Shown here: positions 5,816-6,004 of the stretch, in pieces
How positions within the stretch are numbered: the stretch's first letter is position 1
How the letters are laid out: each line of letters opens with the position of its first letter
From: Lachnospiraceae bacterium
GTDB lineage: Bacteria > Bacillota_A > Clostridia > Lachnospirales > Lachnospiraceae
Assembly (NCBI GenBank): GCA_017958935.1
Contig: JAGDBR010000371.1
Coordinates: 1-6,004, forward strand
Reading direction: 5' to 3'
DNA: 6,004 bases
The notes under the pieces: model-generated
Database searches by the model: none
Seen by the model: only the letters and a program-made list of their open reading frames with translations
Told to the model about the DNA's origin: nothing
Position numbers and translations under genes: made by a program

Positions 5816-5886
5816 CAATCATTCTTTAGCTGACGGCAGATGGATTCAAGACGGCCGTGCGAGGCGGGATCCGGTCTGTTTCCGCG

Positions 5887-6004
5887 TTATTCCGAAGGTG
5901 CGTCAAGGCCCAGGAGGGTCTGCGAGTTTCTGCCGAAGATCATTGCTTTTTCGCAGTCTGTCAGTCCCGTCGCGTTCAGCCGGTCCACATACGCTTTCTG
6001 GCCG
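5887..6004 (-). CDS. Probable amidohydrolase-family enzyme, C-terminal end (5' end outside window)
   Basis: The minus-strand frame is open from 6003 to a TAA at 5887-5889, giving the last 38 codons of a gene that begins beyond the window. The visible part has a helix-like stretch, then KAMIFGRNSQTLLGL. This resembles the end of TIM-barrel amidohydrolases (PF04909 type), where the last helix carries a pattern like K-I-x-x-x-N-A-x-x-L-L-G-L. No catalytic residues are in view, so the family call rests on this ending alone. The other two minus frames stop early or lack any resemblance. A strong hairpin terminator on the same strand about 70 bp downstream supports a real gene ending here. Confidence 0.6.
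   Translation of the reverse strand, partial: GQKAYVDRLNATGLTDCEKAMIFGRNSQTLLGLDAPSE

Noticed and set aside
4501..5886. Integrated element bounded by att direct repeats around the recombinase gene
   Set aside because: No direct repeat was seen at the two flanks; the hairpins at 4554-4581 and 5788-5815 are unrelated in sequence and act as terminators.

Overview
The window is GC-rich bacterial DNA. Four of its starts have clear or recognisable purine-rich Shine-Dalgarno sequences, and the layout is compact and operon-like. The protein types seen are a DUF898-like repeat membrane protein, a TldD/TldE pair and a stand-alone XerC/D-like tyrosine recombinase. Together they suggest a high-GC member of the Clostridia (Lachnospiraceae or a relative, gut or rumen type). 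This placement is inferred from protein flavour and signals, not from any marker gene.

Layout, left to right. (i) 1-409, plus strand: the 3' end of a gene for a multi-pass membrane protein built of DUF898/YjgN-like repeats, containing a 90-bp near-identical direct repeat. (ii) 475-1707, plus: a two-domain hydrolase, with a metallo-beta-lactamase-fold (glyoxalase II-like) N-terminal half joined to a HAD-superfamily C-terminal half. (iii) 1760-3142 and 3153-4502, plus: tldD and tldE (pmbA), the two subunits of the TldD/TldE metalloprotease, 10 bp apart and surely co-transcribed. No terminator is visible between the hydrolase and tldD, so 475-4502 looks like one operon, possibly with the membrane protein gene at its head. 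(iv) 4501-4586: back-to-back intrinsic terminators, one per strand, where the plus operon meets the minus-strand recombinase gene. (v) 4614-5666, minus: a complete tyrosine recombinase with all six catalytic residues. It has its own near-consensus sigma-A promoter and operator-like inverted repeats around that promoter. (vi) 5777-5815: an intrinsic terminator for the gene that follows. (vii) 5887-6004, minus: the last 38 codons of a probable amidohydrolase.

How they fit: TldD supplies the zinc site and TldE is the non-catalytic partner. In other bacteria the complex degrades unfolded peptides and trims leader peptides, but no peptide precursor gene is visible here. The recombinase is insulated by terminators on both sides and looks like an autonomous single-gene transcription unit. 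No tRNA, rRNA, CRISPR array, insertion sequence or attachment-site pair was found. The points most worth a second look are the MBL-HAD fusion and the palindromic control region of the recombinase.
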